Positions 12,366 to 24,001 of a stretch of 64,000 bases of DNA are shown piece after piece. The notes beneath the pieces were generated by a model that saw only the letters and a list, made by a program, of their open reading frames with translations, was not told the origin of the DNA and searched no databases. The stretch covers positions 47,749,682 through 47,813,681 of the forward strand of contig CM054059.1 of NCBI GenBank assembly GCA_028641055.1, in the 5' to 3' direction. The stretch is from Alopecurus myosuroides. Taxonomy: Eukaryota; Streptophyta; Magnoliopsida; Poales; Poaceae. How positions within the stretch are numbered: position 1 is the stretch's first letter; the number at the start of each line of letters is the position of its first letter. The position numbers and the translations under genes are program-made.

Positions 12366-12980
12366 TGTCGTGGTGTTGTCACGGCAAGTGTCCTCATGCG
12401 AGAACTAGATTGCGAGGCCATTTCTACTAAGCGAAACTTCGAAAGGGTTGAGGTGGAAACGAAACACGCGAGTTTACCCAGGTTCGGCCCCTCTATCGAG
12501 GGTAAAACCTACTCCTGCTTTCTTACTATCGGAAAACAAGTCCTGATTACAAAGGGCGATTTCGGCTCTCGATGTCTCGAGTTACTTTGCTATCGACTTA
12601 GAACTTGTCTTTCTACGTCCTGGGGTCTTGCCTTATATAGCGGACGAGACCTCCGGGTTAAAAGGGAGTCCGGGTCACGCCCGTCCTCGGAGTCCTAGCT
12701 CCTTCCGGTTCTTGATCATCTCGGTCCGGCTCTTCTTACGATCCGGCTACTCTTCGGCCGGCCTTGAACTGCTTTCCGGGCTCCCGGGCTTCCGTGTCTT
12801 CCAACCTGGGCCTTGGGTCGGTTCTTCACTCAGCCTGGTTATACTCACCGCATCCCGGCTCTTTCTGACTTAACCCGGCCCTGCCCAGCATGACCCGGGT
12901 CAATCACCTTAAACCGGACGAGACGATTCCCGGTTTATATCGGTGGCCGGTAGGGCTTCCCCTTACCTATTCCCCCAACA
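12366..12980 (-). repeat. 5' LTR of the Gypsy element
   Basis: This is the 615-bp partner of 196-811. By hand alignment the two differ at roughly 34 positions plus one single-base indel (about 5.5 percent). The target repeat CTATC follows at 12981-12985. Confidence 0.95.
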
Positions 12981-13611
12981 CTATCAAAACCAGAACAGTC
13001 TGTAAAGACGAATTTTTTTAGGGAACTTATGTTGCTCAAATAAAAAAAACGCAGAACTAGAAAAAGTTTCTGAAATAGCTGAGGATTACGCACAAAAAAT
13101 TTAGATCATTTTGATCTTTCTGTGATTTTATACGAATTTAACTGTGGACAGTAGAAATCTATTTCCTACGCAGAAATCCAAATCTAACTTCAACTTTCAC
13201 TAGATAGTTTACTTGGCACAACAAATACGAGAAAATAAAGATACAAAGGAGTTGCTACAGAAGTAAAAAACGCCTTGACTCGGAGAAAACAGAAGAAAAC
13301 ATTGCAAAAATAAAAACATGGGTTATCTCCCAAGAAGTGCTTTTCTTTATCGTCTTTCAGCTAGGCATAGAAAGCAAGAAGATGCTCACATAAGAAATAT
13401 GAATCAAACAAAAGAGAGCATCAAGAAGCAAGTATAAAACAAATTTAAGTCTAGCCCACTTCCTATGCATAGGAATCTTGTAAAGAAATAAATTAAAGAA
13501 GCTCAAACTAGAAATCATGGGAAGGTAGAACAAGAGCAATTTCAAAACTTTCAACAAAAAGAGAGTTCTTTGAGTAACATGAAAATTCCTACAACCATAT
13601 TTTCCTCTCTC

Positions 13612-14031
13612 TCATAATATTTTTTTAGTAGCATCATGAACAAACTCAACAACATAATTATCACATAAAGCATGTTTGTCATGGTCTAAAAGCACACAAT
13701 TCATATCAAGCTCAAAAGTAGTGGGATCAAGATTAAAAATAAAGACCTCTTCTTTCTTAGTTTTAGCAATAGCAAAAAAAGATGATTGGTCACTCTTAAA
13801 AGGTATGGGACACATTATAGAAATCCTATTTTCAGTAGAATTATAATTTATAACATCGAGTAACATAGGACCATCATCTAGAGCATTATCATATAAATTT
13901 TCTAAACAAACTTTCTCACTATCATGGATATAAATTTTTGGAATAAATAGAGGATTATCATAGGATTTATCAAAGTAGCATGGATTATCATAAATAACAG
14001 TAGCAATATCATTCTCACAAGTTTCATTCAT
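13612..14031 (-). CDS. Gag-like ORF fragment of retroelement copy 1
   Basis: This is a 139-codon minus-strand frame just downstream of the primer-binding site. It is acidic and Asn/Asp-rich (YDNPCYFDKSYDNPLFIPK, then ENLYDNALDDGPMLLDVINY). Similar acidic ORFs stand in this position in related grass retroelements. No catalytic motif is present. A further acidic frame, 14072-14257, lies upstream. Function is unknown. Confidence 0.5.
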   Translation of the reverse strand: MNETCENDIATVIYDNPCYFDKSYDNPLFIPKIYIHDSEKVCLENLYDNALDDGPMLLDVINYNSTENRISIMCPIPFKSDQSSFFAIAKTKKEEVFIFNLDPTTFELDMNCVLLDHDKHALCDNYVVEFVHDATKKIL

Positions 14032-14314
14032 AGTAGTATCAAGGTCACAAGTATAGCAAGTATCAATTTCATCAAAAAGGATATTTCACAAGAATCAATA
14101 AATCATCACAATTATCAATATAACATGCATCCTCCTTTGGTAAGCATGGAGGGCAATCAAATAAGGTATGAGTTAAAGAGTTACTCTCATTGGGAGTTAG
14201 ACATGGGTTCCATTCTTCCTCCTCTTGATCATCACTCTCCTCCTCTGTTTCATCCAATAACTTCCAGATTTAGCAATTTTTTCTTCCATAGGCTCCTTGC
14301 AGAAATACTCTTCC

Positions 14315-14332
14315 TCCCTGGCAACGGCGCCA
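14315..14332 (-). other. Primer-binding site, retroelement copy 1
   Basis: The minus strand reads TGGCGCCGTTGCCAGGGA. The first 13 bases equal the widespread plant Gypsy primer-binding site matching tRNA-Asp. Copy 2 has the same site with one change at 47476-47493. Confidence 0.8.
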
Positions 14333-14343
14333 GAAAACTTGCT

Positions 14344-15942
14344 TGGTGGCGGATCAACACACGCTCGTTGGGAGACCCCAAGTCTAAGGTATGAAGAGTA
14401 GAGAGGCAAGTTTTCCCTCAGAAAGAAACCAAGCTTGAATCGACCGGTAGGAGAAAGAAGTCACTTCCAAAGGTTGTTGTCAGCTGATGTTGGCATGGCG
14501 CACTACTGGTTCAACAGCAACGTGGAATCTACACAACACAATCAAGTTACTTTTCCCCCAACGAAGTAGTGAGGTTGTCAATCTCACCGGTTTTGCTCAA
14601 AACAAATGATTAGACGTATAGTGTGGAAAACAGTACTTGTTTGCAGTAGATGAAAGAGAACAGTGATGGCAGTGAATGAGAGGAAAGCTGTGATTGTGGT
14701 TGCAGCGGTTACATTATCAGTGTAAAGAAATGGACCGGGGTCCATAGTTCACCAGTGGTGTCTCTCCAAAACAGATAGATAACATGCTAGGTAAAAAAAA
14801 TACAGTTGGACGATCGATAGATATAAAGGTTGCACCGTAGTGCATATACATGACATGATGATTACTATGTGATTCATGCGGGCATTACAGCATAATTCAT
14901 AGACCGTTATCCAACTGCATCTATGACTAAGAATCCAACCTCGGAGCGTCATCCAGTCAAACCTCTGGTATTAAGTTGAAAGCAACATATTATTGCCTTA
15001 AGTAAAGTGTGTAATGTAAACATTGTTGTTTTCTCCCTAATGGCAATAGCACATCCCCCACCCGTTACGTTTCTGTCACTCGAGCGTGAGTGAAAGGGAG
15101 GCATGACCCACTATCAAGCATAAATACTCCCTCTTGGAGCTAAAAGTATCAACTTGGTCAAAGCATCTACTAGTAACGGAGATCATGCAAGATCAAAAAT
15201 AACATAAACATGATAGATTGATAATGACTGGACATAGCATTCAATATTCATCGGGTCCCAGCAAACACAACATGTAGCATTACAATAAGATGATCTTGAT
15301 CATGTTAGGAAGCACAAAAGATCTAAACATGAGGCATAAGGAGGAGAAGACAACCATCTAGCTACTGCTATGGACCCGTAGTCCAAGGATGAACTACTCA
15401 TGCATCACTCCGGAGGCAGGCATGGTGATGAAGAGCCCTCCGGTGATGATTCCCCCTCCCGGCAGGGTGCCGGGGAGAGCTTCAAAACCCTTCCGAATTA
15501 GGGTTGACGATGACGACGGCTATAGAACTTTTCATGGAAAAAGGCTCGGGTCTTTAGGGTTAACCCGTAGAGGAGTTTAAATAGGCGAAAGGGCACCGTC
15601 GGTGGTGGCCAGGGGGGCCACACCACCTAATGGTGCGGCTAGGGGCGCGCTGCCCTATGGTGTGGGTCCTCCAGGGGCCCTTCCGGGTCCCCTCTGGACT
15701 CCGTGTACGTGACAGATTTCTAAGACTCTGAGATTTTGTTTCGTCCAATTCCGAGAATATTTCCAAAACATCTTTTCTGAAACCAAAAACAGCAGAAACA
15801 GGAACTGGCTCTGTGGCATCTTGTCAATTGGTTAGTCCCAGGAAATCCATAAAAATGACATAAAGTGTATAGGAAACATATAGCATATGGCATGAAAACA
15901 ACATGGAACATCAGAAATTATAGATACGTTTGAGACATATGA
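14344..15942 (-). repeat. 5' LTR, retroelement copy 1
   Basis: It is homologous to 47505-49090 throughout, including the GC-rich block at 15590-15710 (ggggccacaccacc) and the terminal agatacgttt...atga. The outer end is mutated (acatatga instead of acgtatca), in line with an old insertion. Confidence 0.8.
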
Positions 15943-16288
15943 GAGCTTCACAAGCAATTCAAGGAGAATGCCTGTAAGCATACTTATTTCTTACTTGTTT
16001 GCTTTTATCGTGCGAGTTTCATACTTTCGCGCTGACGTTTTATCTATCTTTTCAGCCTTGCTTGTTGAAGCAAAGGAAGCTGTTCCGGATACCGACAATG
16101 CCCATCAGCTCCGCGGCAAGAATTTGGAACTTCACAAGATTAATGTGAAGCTCCAGAAGGAGTTGGCTGAAAGCCAGAATGCTCTGGAAATTTCTGAGTC
16201 TCGGCTTAAGGCCCAAAGCGAGAAAGACAACTCCACCGTTCTAGGCTCCAAATTAGTCAATAGTGTGACCGTTGATCAAGTGAACAAG
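15942..16288 (+). pseudogene. Fragment of an antisense (coiled-coil) transposon gene
   Basis: A short exon ends at 15973 (AATGCCT|GTAAGC). An intron ends with TTTTCAG at 16055, and an exon 16056-16288 encodes LLVEAKEAVPDTDNAHQLRG followed by a coiled coil (LQKELAESQNALEISESRL). It ends at a donor-like AAG|GTTTGA. Layout and composition resemble the coiled-coil exon at 3966-4265, so I read it as a relic of the antisense gene of another large Gypsy. Retroelement copy 1 abuts or interrupts it on the left. Confidence 0.5.
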
Positions 16289-17377
16289 GTTTGATGTCCT
16301 CATATTATCTAGTCTATTTCTTTTTTGCGAAACTATTATCTAGTCTTGACAACCCTAAATTCATGTAGTGTTTGACTTCATCATGTTATTATTTTTGTTT
16401 AGAATGTATAATCGTGTCTTCTAGAAATGGAAAGTGATTTTGTGTTGAAAAGTGTAATAAGACACAAAGGCTAGAAGCAGCAATTCGGTATTTTGAGGAT
16501 ACTCTTGATATGATTTGTTGTGAAGGAGTCTCACACTAGTTTCGACAATTAAGACTATAGGTCATATAGGGAAGAAAATTTTCTCCGATGTCAAATAAGG
16601 AACATGGTTTTAGGAGCATTTGACAAGTTCATGTACACACAATGATCTTTTCTCTTACTTTTCCTCGTACTATATATCTACAGAACTAACCTTGTTCAAA
16701 TGCTAGACGAGGGAGAGAATAGCAAGTTATAGTTGCATCATGGTTTTCTATCACCACGCAACTATTACTAAAGCTGGTTAATTTTTAGAGCATAATCTTG
16801 CAGTCTCTACTGTTCAGATACCACCGAACTCAACACCATAGCTTAATATCTGTGTCAGAAGCTCATCTGATGTCACAAACTGAATTAACTACGTGCAACT
16901 GTTGATTATCCTTGGGAGACGCAGCAAGTTTTCAAAATTTTAGATGAGACCTATCATCCTCACACAGAATCTGACAGAAGAAACTTCATCTACGCAAACA
17001 TAGACGAACTTCATTCAGCATCAGCAGTAGCAACAAACACATGAGATCATTTCAAATCCACAACACTCTTTCAGACCGCTGGTTGCTCGTTCATCTCGAT
17101 ACAAGTCAAGTAGGATAATATATTACACACAAAAGAAATCATCACTATCAGTCAAATAGCACAACCAATAAGAACCAACAAATGTACATATATGATGGTG
17201 GAAGCTGCTGCTCTCCTCCTTCAGCATTCCAAGAAGAAAAAATTAAGAAACGACTGACGAATTAGAGGGCCTGCGACGAGAAAAAAAAACAAGGGTGGGC
17301 AGTATCTCAGTCATCTTGAGAGTGCTTCTAGATATATTTGATGGCACCTCGCCGATGCATCCGCTGACATCAATCCA
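16289..17377. other. Spacer including the 3' untranslated region of the IQD gene
   Basis: No coding region, tRNA or complete transposon was seen. The right-hand few hundred bases are expected to hold the 3' UTR of the minus-strand IQD gene. An exact poly(A) site cannot be fixed. Confidence 0.5.
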
Positions 17378-20300
17378 TCATATATTCCACCTCTTGTCTG
17401 CACACCAGAAGAAACACATTATGGATGGTACTATAGTTTTACGGTTTTGATTAGAAGGTAATGCAAAGTGGTCCATACTGAGCACGCACAGCACACACTT
17501 GGAAAATTTCTACACTGTACTAGTAACTACTCTGCCTCAGTGAGCGTGAATGAAACACATAGTCATTACGAAATGTCCTGACAACTAAACTTCTAAACAG
17601 AAATGGATATCAGGATAGCACAAGGCACAGGATTATAGCACTTACCAGATGGATTGTGAGGAACAGCGACGTTGCTTTTCACCTTTTCCTGAGCTTGCGA
17701 TGATGATCGTTGCATGCGGGGAGATGTCTCCTGTTTACCGTTTGTTATGGGCAAAGAATGCCTTTTCCTCGGGTTGCTGTCTTGTACATCTGGGCTCATC
17801 TTTGGGGATAGAGCAGCCGCCTTTGCTCTTGCAGATTCTGTGAACTGCATGTAGCTTGGCAATGGAGTGCTGTTGCTCATCCGAGGTTCTTGATCAACAT
17901 TGTCAGACTTCGCAACCTTCAGCGAGCTCTCTCTCTTTGCATGTTTATAATCCTTTGACAGATTATCTGTGCTGCTTCGTCCTACTGAATTGCTTGGACT
18001 GGTCAGTGATCTTCTGCTTACACGAGACTTTGATTTTTTGCTCTTGCTCTTATTGGTATTAACAGAGACCTCACTTGATGGTGTGCCATGAGATTCCGCA
18101 AAGGTTGTTCTGCTCATGGGAGTTCCTTCAGGTGACTTTGCATATGATTCTACAGATTTCTCAATTTGATCATGCAAATCTAGCTTTCCTGGTCCAGCAT
18201 GTGTTTGCTCAGGGACAGGGTCCAAGGCAATGGCAGGGTTAGCAACGTCGCCATTCAGTTCTTCCTCTTCCTCTGGCTGGGCAACTACTCCTTCGGAAGT
18301 ATTCTTAACTTCAGAATGTAAAACATGGGTATCTTCGTCAGCATTCTCAGTGGCGTAGTTCCTACCTCCAAGAGCTCCAATCTCCATAACAATTTCACCA
18401 CCATCAGCTTCTGATCTATCTGGTGAGTCAAGTGTAGAAGAAATTGAAATCTCAGTTCCACATTCTGAAGCAGCAGGAATGATTTTAGCATCACGACCCA
18501 CTGTGTTTTCTGGTATGTGTGAATCACTATTTTGCTTGGGTGAGGTGCCATCCTGCGAATGGAGAGTATGCACCTTCACTTTGCTTGACCCATCCAGATA
18601 AGATAAACTGTTGGACCGACTGACTATCGAATTTGAAGTCAGCTCTTCAAACTTCATCTGTGCAGCAGCAAATGCTGGATTGCAGGCCTTTCTTGCTGCG
18701 CTTCTAGCTTCCATCTCCGGTGACTGCTCAAGATTATAAGCAGCCGAAATATCCTCACTGGAAGTTTCAGGTTTTTCAGGAATAGAGCTGGGTCCCCTTG
18801 ATGGATCAGTTTGGGAAGATTGTTGACCAGAGAACTCCAAAGGTTGCTCCACAACATTCTCTGTCTTTGAATCAGCCAACTGCTCAACATCACTGTCTAT
18901 CTTTTCGATCAACTCCGGTACAGGAACATCATTGATTTCCAACCCAGAGGCTTCCTCTGGCACACATTCAGGAGCCTCCAATCCACTGGAATCAGATGCC
19001 CTTAGTGTCTCTTCCACAAAGGCACTTGAATCAGATGACTTCAGTGTCTCTTCCGCATCATCAGCCACTAACTTGGGGAGAGAGATGTCTGAGTCCAAAG
19101 GAACAGCCTTTTCTTCATGCTGAGCATCTTCTTTCATCTTTTCAACCACAAACCCACTATTTTCAGCATTCTCTAGCAAGTGGCCTCCAGTGGTTGGCAG
19201 AATCAGAGTTGTCCACCTCTCCATCCATTGCCAGGTAGCATCAGTTTCCGAAGGATCACATCTTATGTTCATGGATTTTGATGTTGACATGCTGTCCATG
19301 AGCTGGCAGAAGATAACAAAGTGTGAACATGAGGATATCCAAACTAGAGAGAGTAAGATGTCAATCTTAGTGGGTAAGAATTATTTTTCTCACCTTGAGA
19401 GCAAATCCATTTTGAAGCAATTTCTCACTTGAAGAACCAACCAAAGTGTCCTACAAAAAAAAGGTCCACGGCATTAATAAGCAAAACATGGTTTGGAAAC
19501 GTCTATGCATGGTTGCTACTCAGCACTATAACACGAAAAATAAGGATCCTCTTGTACGTTTGAGAAAGAGAAAGAGAATCAACATGAAACGTAATGACTG
19601 TGCAAGCATGGGATTTCGCAGGAGAACAGCAGATGAAAAAAACACAAGTTCGATGGAAAGTTCAAATTATTTCATGACACCGGCGATAACTAGATGGCTT
19701 CATGGTTGCTAGAGAGGAAGGAACTTGGAAAAATTGCACACAAAATCTGAAAGCTATATTTTTTCTAAGTCTCATTCAACTGGGAGGCAGCAAATGTGTT
19801 TCTCGGTATTGGTCTAAGAAGTCCTGTCGATAAAGTGGGTGGTCTGATGGAAACATGTAAAATGAAATTCTATTGAGTAAGGTTGATGCCATGATGTTCG
19901 TCCCACAAGCAAGCAATGCAAGTGATAATAAGTAATGTCAAAAACTGAAAATATATTAACAAGAATCCTTCAGTCACCTGTTGTGCTTGATGAGAGCGGA
20001 CAAGCCCTTGCGTTTTAACAATAGCAAGCAAGCACTGTAATGATTCTGCAGCCTGCCTCCTCACTAGATGCCCACGTATCACAGCTTGCAGTTTCACAAG
20101 ATCCTTATGATTCGACAGTTCTTGCCTTGCCTGCAGTCATGTAAAGTAAACGCTTAGTATTGTACTAACATTAAACAGGCCAATAACACAGTAAACATAA
20201 TGTTATGTGCCAAAATATCGTAACATACGTTGTATGTTCTGATGCCAGACTGAATGACAACAGCGGCAGACTCCACATGATCTTCCTCACGGTCTGGACT

Positions 20301-22287
20301 GCTTCTATCAACAAGTGAGGCAGTTTCATCCTGCTTCAGCTCAGTTGATGAAACAGAAATACTTTCATCCGGCTTTTCATCAAGTTCCTCAACAGCCTTT
20401 TCAGCTGGCTCTTCAATTGGTTCTTCAGATATCCTTTCAGCTGGATCTTCGCTTGGTGGCTCAGATATCTTCTCATCTGGCTGTTCAATCGACCTTTCAA
20501 TTATCTGGTCCGCTGGCTTTTCAGTTGGCTTCTCTGTCGGCTTTTCGTCAGACTTCTCTTCTTCTAGAGACTTCTCATCCTGCTTCTCCTGATGCGGAAC
20601 TTTCTCATCTAGCTTCTCCAGATGTAGGGGCTTCTCCGACGCATAAGAGTATGTTGAAGAGTAGACATTGTTGTTTGGAGCAACTTCAGCTTTTGCTTTG
20701 CTCGAACTTAGAGTTTCAGGTTCGGAGATATCAGAGTTCTTCAGAACTCGATGCCTTGTAGACCTCCTACGAAAGCTCCATCTGCTTTTATCTGATATGG
20801 CTTTGCTCTGGAAAAATCAACATGTGGATCAGCCATTAGAATGAAATTGTGTAATTGAAATAAGAGGGAATGGAGAATCATTGTTAGTACTTTCACACGA
20901 GAAGAACTAGAGCAGATTACAAAGTAACAAGTGACAACTGGGAACTGAGTGTATCTGAAGGGGGGGTATACAGTTCTCGTCTAGCGAAGTAAATTGTCAG
21001 ATACTAAAAAGACGCGAAAGGCAAGCATAAATACAAAGCATCACTATTCTTCAGTCAACATCAGAAATTTGAATCAAACCAGCTCATTAATAGCTTTCTA
21101 TTACACATATTTTCTTTGGTTAATTAATTTGTCATTGTCTTTGTAAATTTCTTGTCTAATAAAGTTTGGTAGTGGTACCATCTATCTATCAATTTATTCC
21201 TGTCCTGAGAATCTTAAGCACCATATCTTCAGTCACTTATGACCACTGGTTTATCCAGACTAATCTAAATAAGTGCAATTGTCAATAAAAAAAAGTAATC
21301 GCCCATAATTCAACAACTAAAGTTCCTCTAGGCTGTCATATTAAAAAATCCAGATCTCATTTCCACCCATGTGGGTGCGGAATCAAGATCCTTCCAGCTG
21401 ATCAGCGCAACAGGACTTGCATTCCAGACCCCAGCCAAAGTCCTCCCAACGCATGATTCTCACAGTAGGGGAAAAGCAGCCTAAAGTTACACCAAGAGAT
21501 GTCAAATCAGGGGTGGGACAAACAGGGTGAGCAGAATCCAACCCCGGGGACGAGGAGAAGGACAGACGCAACAGGCCAAGAGACAGTATACACACAGTGG
21601 CCGAGTGCTCTTGCATATCATGGCGTAGCACTGGGGCGGAGCAAGCAGGCGGCGTGCCATCAGATCAGATCCCATCCTGCATGGGATCGAGACGACACGG
21701 ACAGCAACCCTCTCCCTAAACCCGTCTATCGTCGCCCAAAATGGCCAGCTAGAGCCACTCGGCAGAAAATGGAAAGGAAAGGAGGTTAAAAGAGGAAATT
21801 CGTAAATTTATCTGTGTGGAAAATTAACCGTGCGCTCGTGCCTACGAGACTTGGAGCAGCTTATAACTGCAGCTCCCAGCGCGACGCCAAATTTGAAATC
21901 AGAATTTTTACACCTACGAGCTGAGCTAGTTGTGGTGGGATCACCGACGATTCTCCCGAATTGGCCGCCGATTCCTGCTCCCGGCCGCGAAACGCCCCTA
22001 GATCTAGCTAAAGACACCTCTGCCCCGCGCGCCGCACGGAGATCTGCCGAAAGCGAAACGCACCAACTCGGACCAACCAACGAAAAAAAAAAGAAGCAGC
22101 TTGGACGAACAGCACACCACACACACACGGGCTGAGCTGCGGAGACGCCACATTTGGCAGTACGGCGAGTAGGGGCACCCACCTCGTCGGCTTGGGCGTC
22201 GTTCTCGGGGTCGGAGCCGCCGGAGGGGTCGGATCCGGCGCCGGCGCAGATGAGGATCTTGAGGCAGCCGTTCTTGGTCTTGGTCAT
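17378..22287 (-). CDS. IQ-DOMAIN (IQD) calmodulin-binding protein, IQD31/IQD32-like
   Basis: Six exons read in phase: 22183-22287, 20229-20807, 19978-20130, 19394-19450, 17646-19302 and 17378-17397. All have GT/AG borders and together they give 856 residues. The IQD core spans about residues 216-279: AAVVIQSGIRTYN, split by the exon 2/3 intron as is usual in this family, then LVKLQAVIRGHLVRRQA and CLLAIVKTQGLVRSHQ. Exon 2 is an acidic Glu/Lys/Pro-rich linker of repeated EKP and DEK units. Exon 5 starts with SMNIRCDPSETDATWQWMERW, typical of the IQD32 group, and ends with a DUF4005-like SYMQFTESARAKAAALSPK. The C-terminus is Lys/Arg-rich. IQD proteins bind calmodulin and act as scaffolds at microtubules, membrane or nucleus. 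The ATG context AAGATGACC is good. Confidence 0.93.
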
Positions 22288-22490
22288 CTTGGATCCTCCT
22301 CAGTCCCGCCTGCCGCCGCCGCCTCGGCTTCTTCGGCCGCTTCCGCCGAGGAAATCAGTGCAGTGATGTGCTGCGGGGAGCGTGCGTTTCTGGCTGGAGA
22401 GTGGGACTGGATAGGGGGCGGCTCTGCAGCAGCTGCTGCTGCGGGGACGTTTCTGCGTTGTTTGCTTGTGGCAGCACGATGGCTCTGCCG

Positions 22491-22498
22491 TTTTTATA
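22491..22498 (-). promoter_or_regulatory. Likely TATA box of the IQD gene
   Basis: The minus strand reads TATAAAAA, 204 bp before the start codon. The leader between is G+C-rich and C/T-rich. Distance and orientation fit a core promoter, with transcription starting near 22460. Confidence 0.6.
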
Positions 22499-23544
22499 TT
22501 TCCAAACGTTCCCTTCTCCTCCGGTCCCACTCTCCCACCTTTCTCTTTCACTCTTCTTTTTATTTTATCTTTAATCAAGTTGGAATTATTTAGAGTAAAT
22601 ACACCAAGCTTGTATAATGTAGGAGTATATATTTTGCGAATTGGTATATTGTATATTCTGTCTATAATCTCACTTCAACCTATAGTAGTAGTAGTAGTTT
22701 ATTAGTACATCATTATGAGACAATTTGATACCAATATGATTCCATGTTTTATTTTGGTTGGATTGTTTACTAGCTTGGTTTGGTTGGCACCATTGATCAA
22801 TTTTTTGTATCGATCATGATACGTGTAATAACTCAAGGCATCCATCGTAAATGCATATCCTATTTTTTGGACAGCAAAATTATGAAAACTACGAGAAGCA
22901 ACCGGACAAATTGTGTGTACCAATTGACATTTAGTTCGTGGATATTGAAACTCCCCAAAGCAGTGCTTCCTAGTACTGTATTTGAAGATTTTTTTATGAA
23001 CATTCTATTTTAGAATTAGGAATATGTGTAATCAGGTATGCTTTTGACTTATCTATCATATTCTTAGTTGGGTACCATATGCACCTCTCTGGGTTTTCTA
23101 ATGAATGGAGAGTTTGGATTGTACATCATATTGATTTTCCTAACTATAAGGTGTCCAGCCTACGGATAATGTGAATTGAACCTATATGTTATGTTTCACT
23201 CGGTCTCCTCTATACATATAGAAAAAAATATTTCCTACAATCTTTTCATGGATCAGATGGAGTACTAAAAATCACATTAGTTGATTCGCTAAAAAGATGT
23301 GGTTTTGCTGATGGCTCGACTAAGATTTTATTCAAGTCTTAGCCGATTTACTAAAGGTGCAAGTTACTAGGGGCACACGCAACTTTAGTTTAGTATATGG
23401 TGCAACTTCTGCCTTGTTCTTAAAGTAAAAGTATAAGTGCACTTTTCTCTGAAGTAAAGCTGTATTTTTTGCGAGTTCGGGTGATACTCGGAAAAATCTA
23501 AATCGATCGAGACATGGATGGGCCTAAAACAACAATGTCTAGTA
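22499..23544. other. Promoter-side spacer of the IQD gene
   Basis: This is AT-rich sequence without a gene. A short gta microsatellite lies near 22685-22698. Regulatory sites cannot be singled out by eye. Confidence 0.5.
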
Positions 23545-23704
23545 CTCGTTCCGTCCACTTTTGTAAGGCACACTACGTACCATTTCAATTTTAACCACAT
23601 ACGTAATAAAATGAGTGAATCTATATACAAAATAAGTTAGATCCACTCATTTTAGAATATATATGGGCAACAATAAAATGTCTTATAAAAATAGACGGAG
23701 GGAG
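23545..23704. mobile_element. Stowaway-type MITE
   Basis: The element is 160 bp, flanked by TA on both sides (23543-23544, 23705-23706). Its inverted ends, ctcgttccgtccacttttg and the complement of atagacggagggag, fit the CTCCCTCCGT consensus of Tc1/mariner-derived Stowaway elements. The interior is AT-rich and non-coding. Confidence 0.85.
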
Positions 23705-24001
23705 TAGGTACCAATAACCTTGGTTGACCTGAGATTAGAGTAGCACACCCACGCATGGTCTGCTCAACGCGAGACAAGTAGAGCTTCGAGTTAAATAAGT
23801 TTTTCACATTGACGCCTCAATCTGATACGGAGTAATATAAGGTTAATAATGAATTCAACAACACCTATAACATAAGGTTTTTTTTATATATATAGGACAC
23901 ACACGGCATTAAACTTTGAGGTTTTATCGCCGGGTTCAAGAACGCCTTTTATCCATGTTCGTTTCCGTTCCACGGTTCTTTTTTTTTGATAAAGGGCTTT
24001 A

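Larger units (their letters stand above)
196..12980 (-). mobile_element. Ty3/Gypsy LTR retrotransposon with antisense gene, 12.8 kb
   Basis: Two 615-616-bp LTRs beginning TGTCG and ending CCAACA enclose the element, and the 5-bp direct repeat CTATC flanks it exactly (191-195 and 12981-12985). On the minus strand the order is gag, protease, reverse transcriptase, RNase H, integrase, which is the Ty3/Gypsy order, so the 5' LTR is the right-hand copy. About 5 kb between the end of pol and the 3' LTR hold a gene on the opposite strand. All pol parts carry frameshifts or stops, so it is non-functional. I do not assign a family name. Confidence 0.95.
12986..15942 (-). mobile_element. TGATACGTCTC-type LTR retroelement, copy 1 (5' part)
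   Basis: Read on the minus strand, an LTR of about 1.6 kb runs from 15942 to 14344. Then comes a primer-binding site and 1.3 kb of internal sequence down to the Gypsy insertion. The LTR start, cataaattatagatacgtt-like on the plus strand, matches copy 2 at 43926 and 49090. The rest of the element is 1-195 and beyond the left edge. No pol was seen. Confidence 0.85.

Noticed and set aside
22192..22593. Plus-strand Gly/Ala-rich frames over IQD exon 1
   Set aside because: They are antisense shadows of exon 1 and its GC-rich leader. The minus-strand exon has a start, donor and homology.
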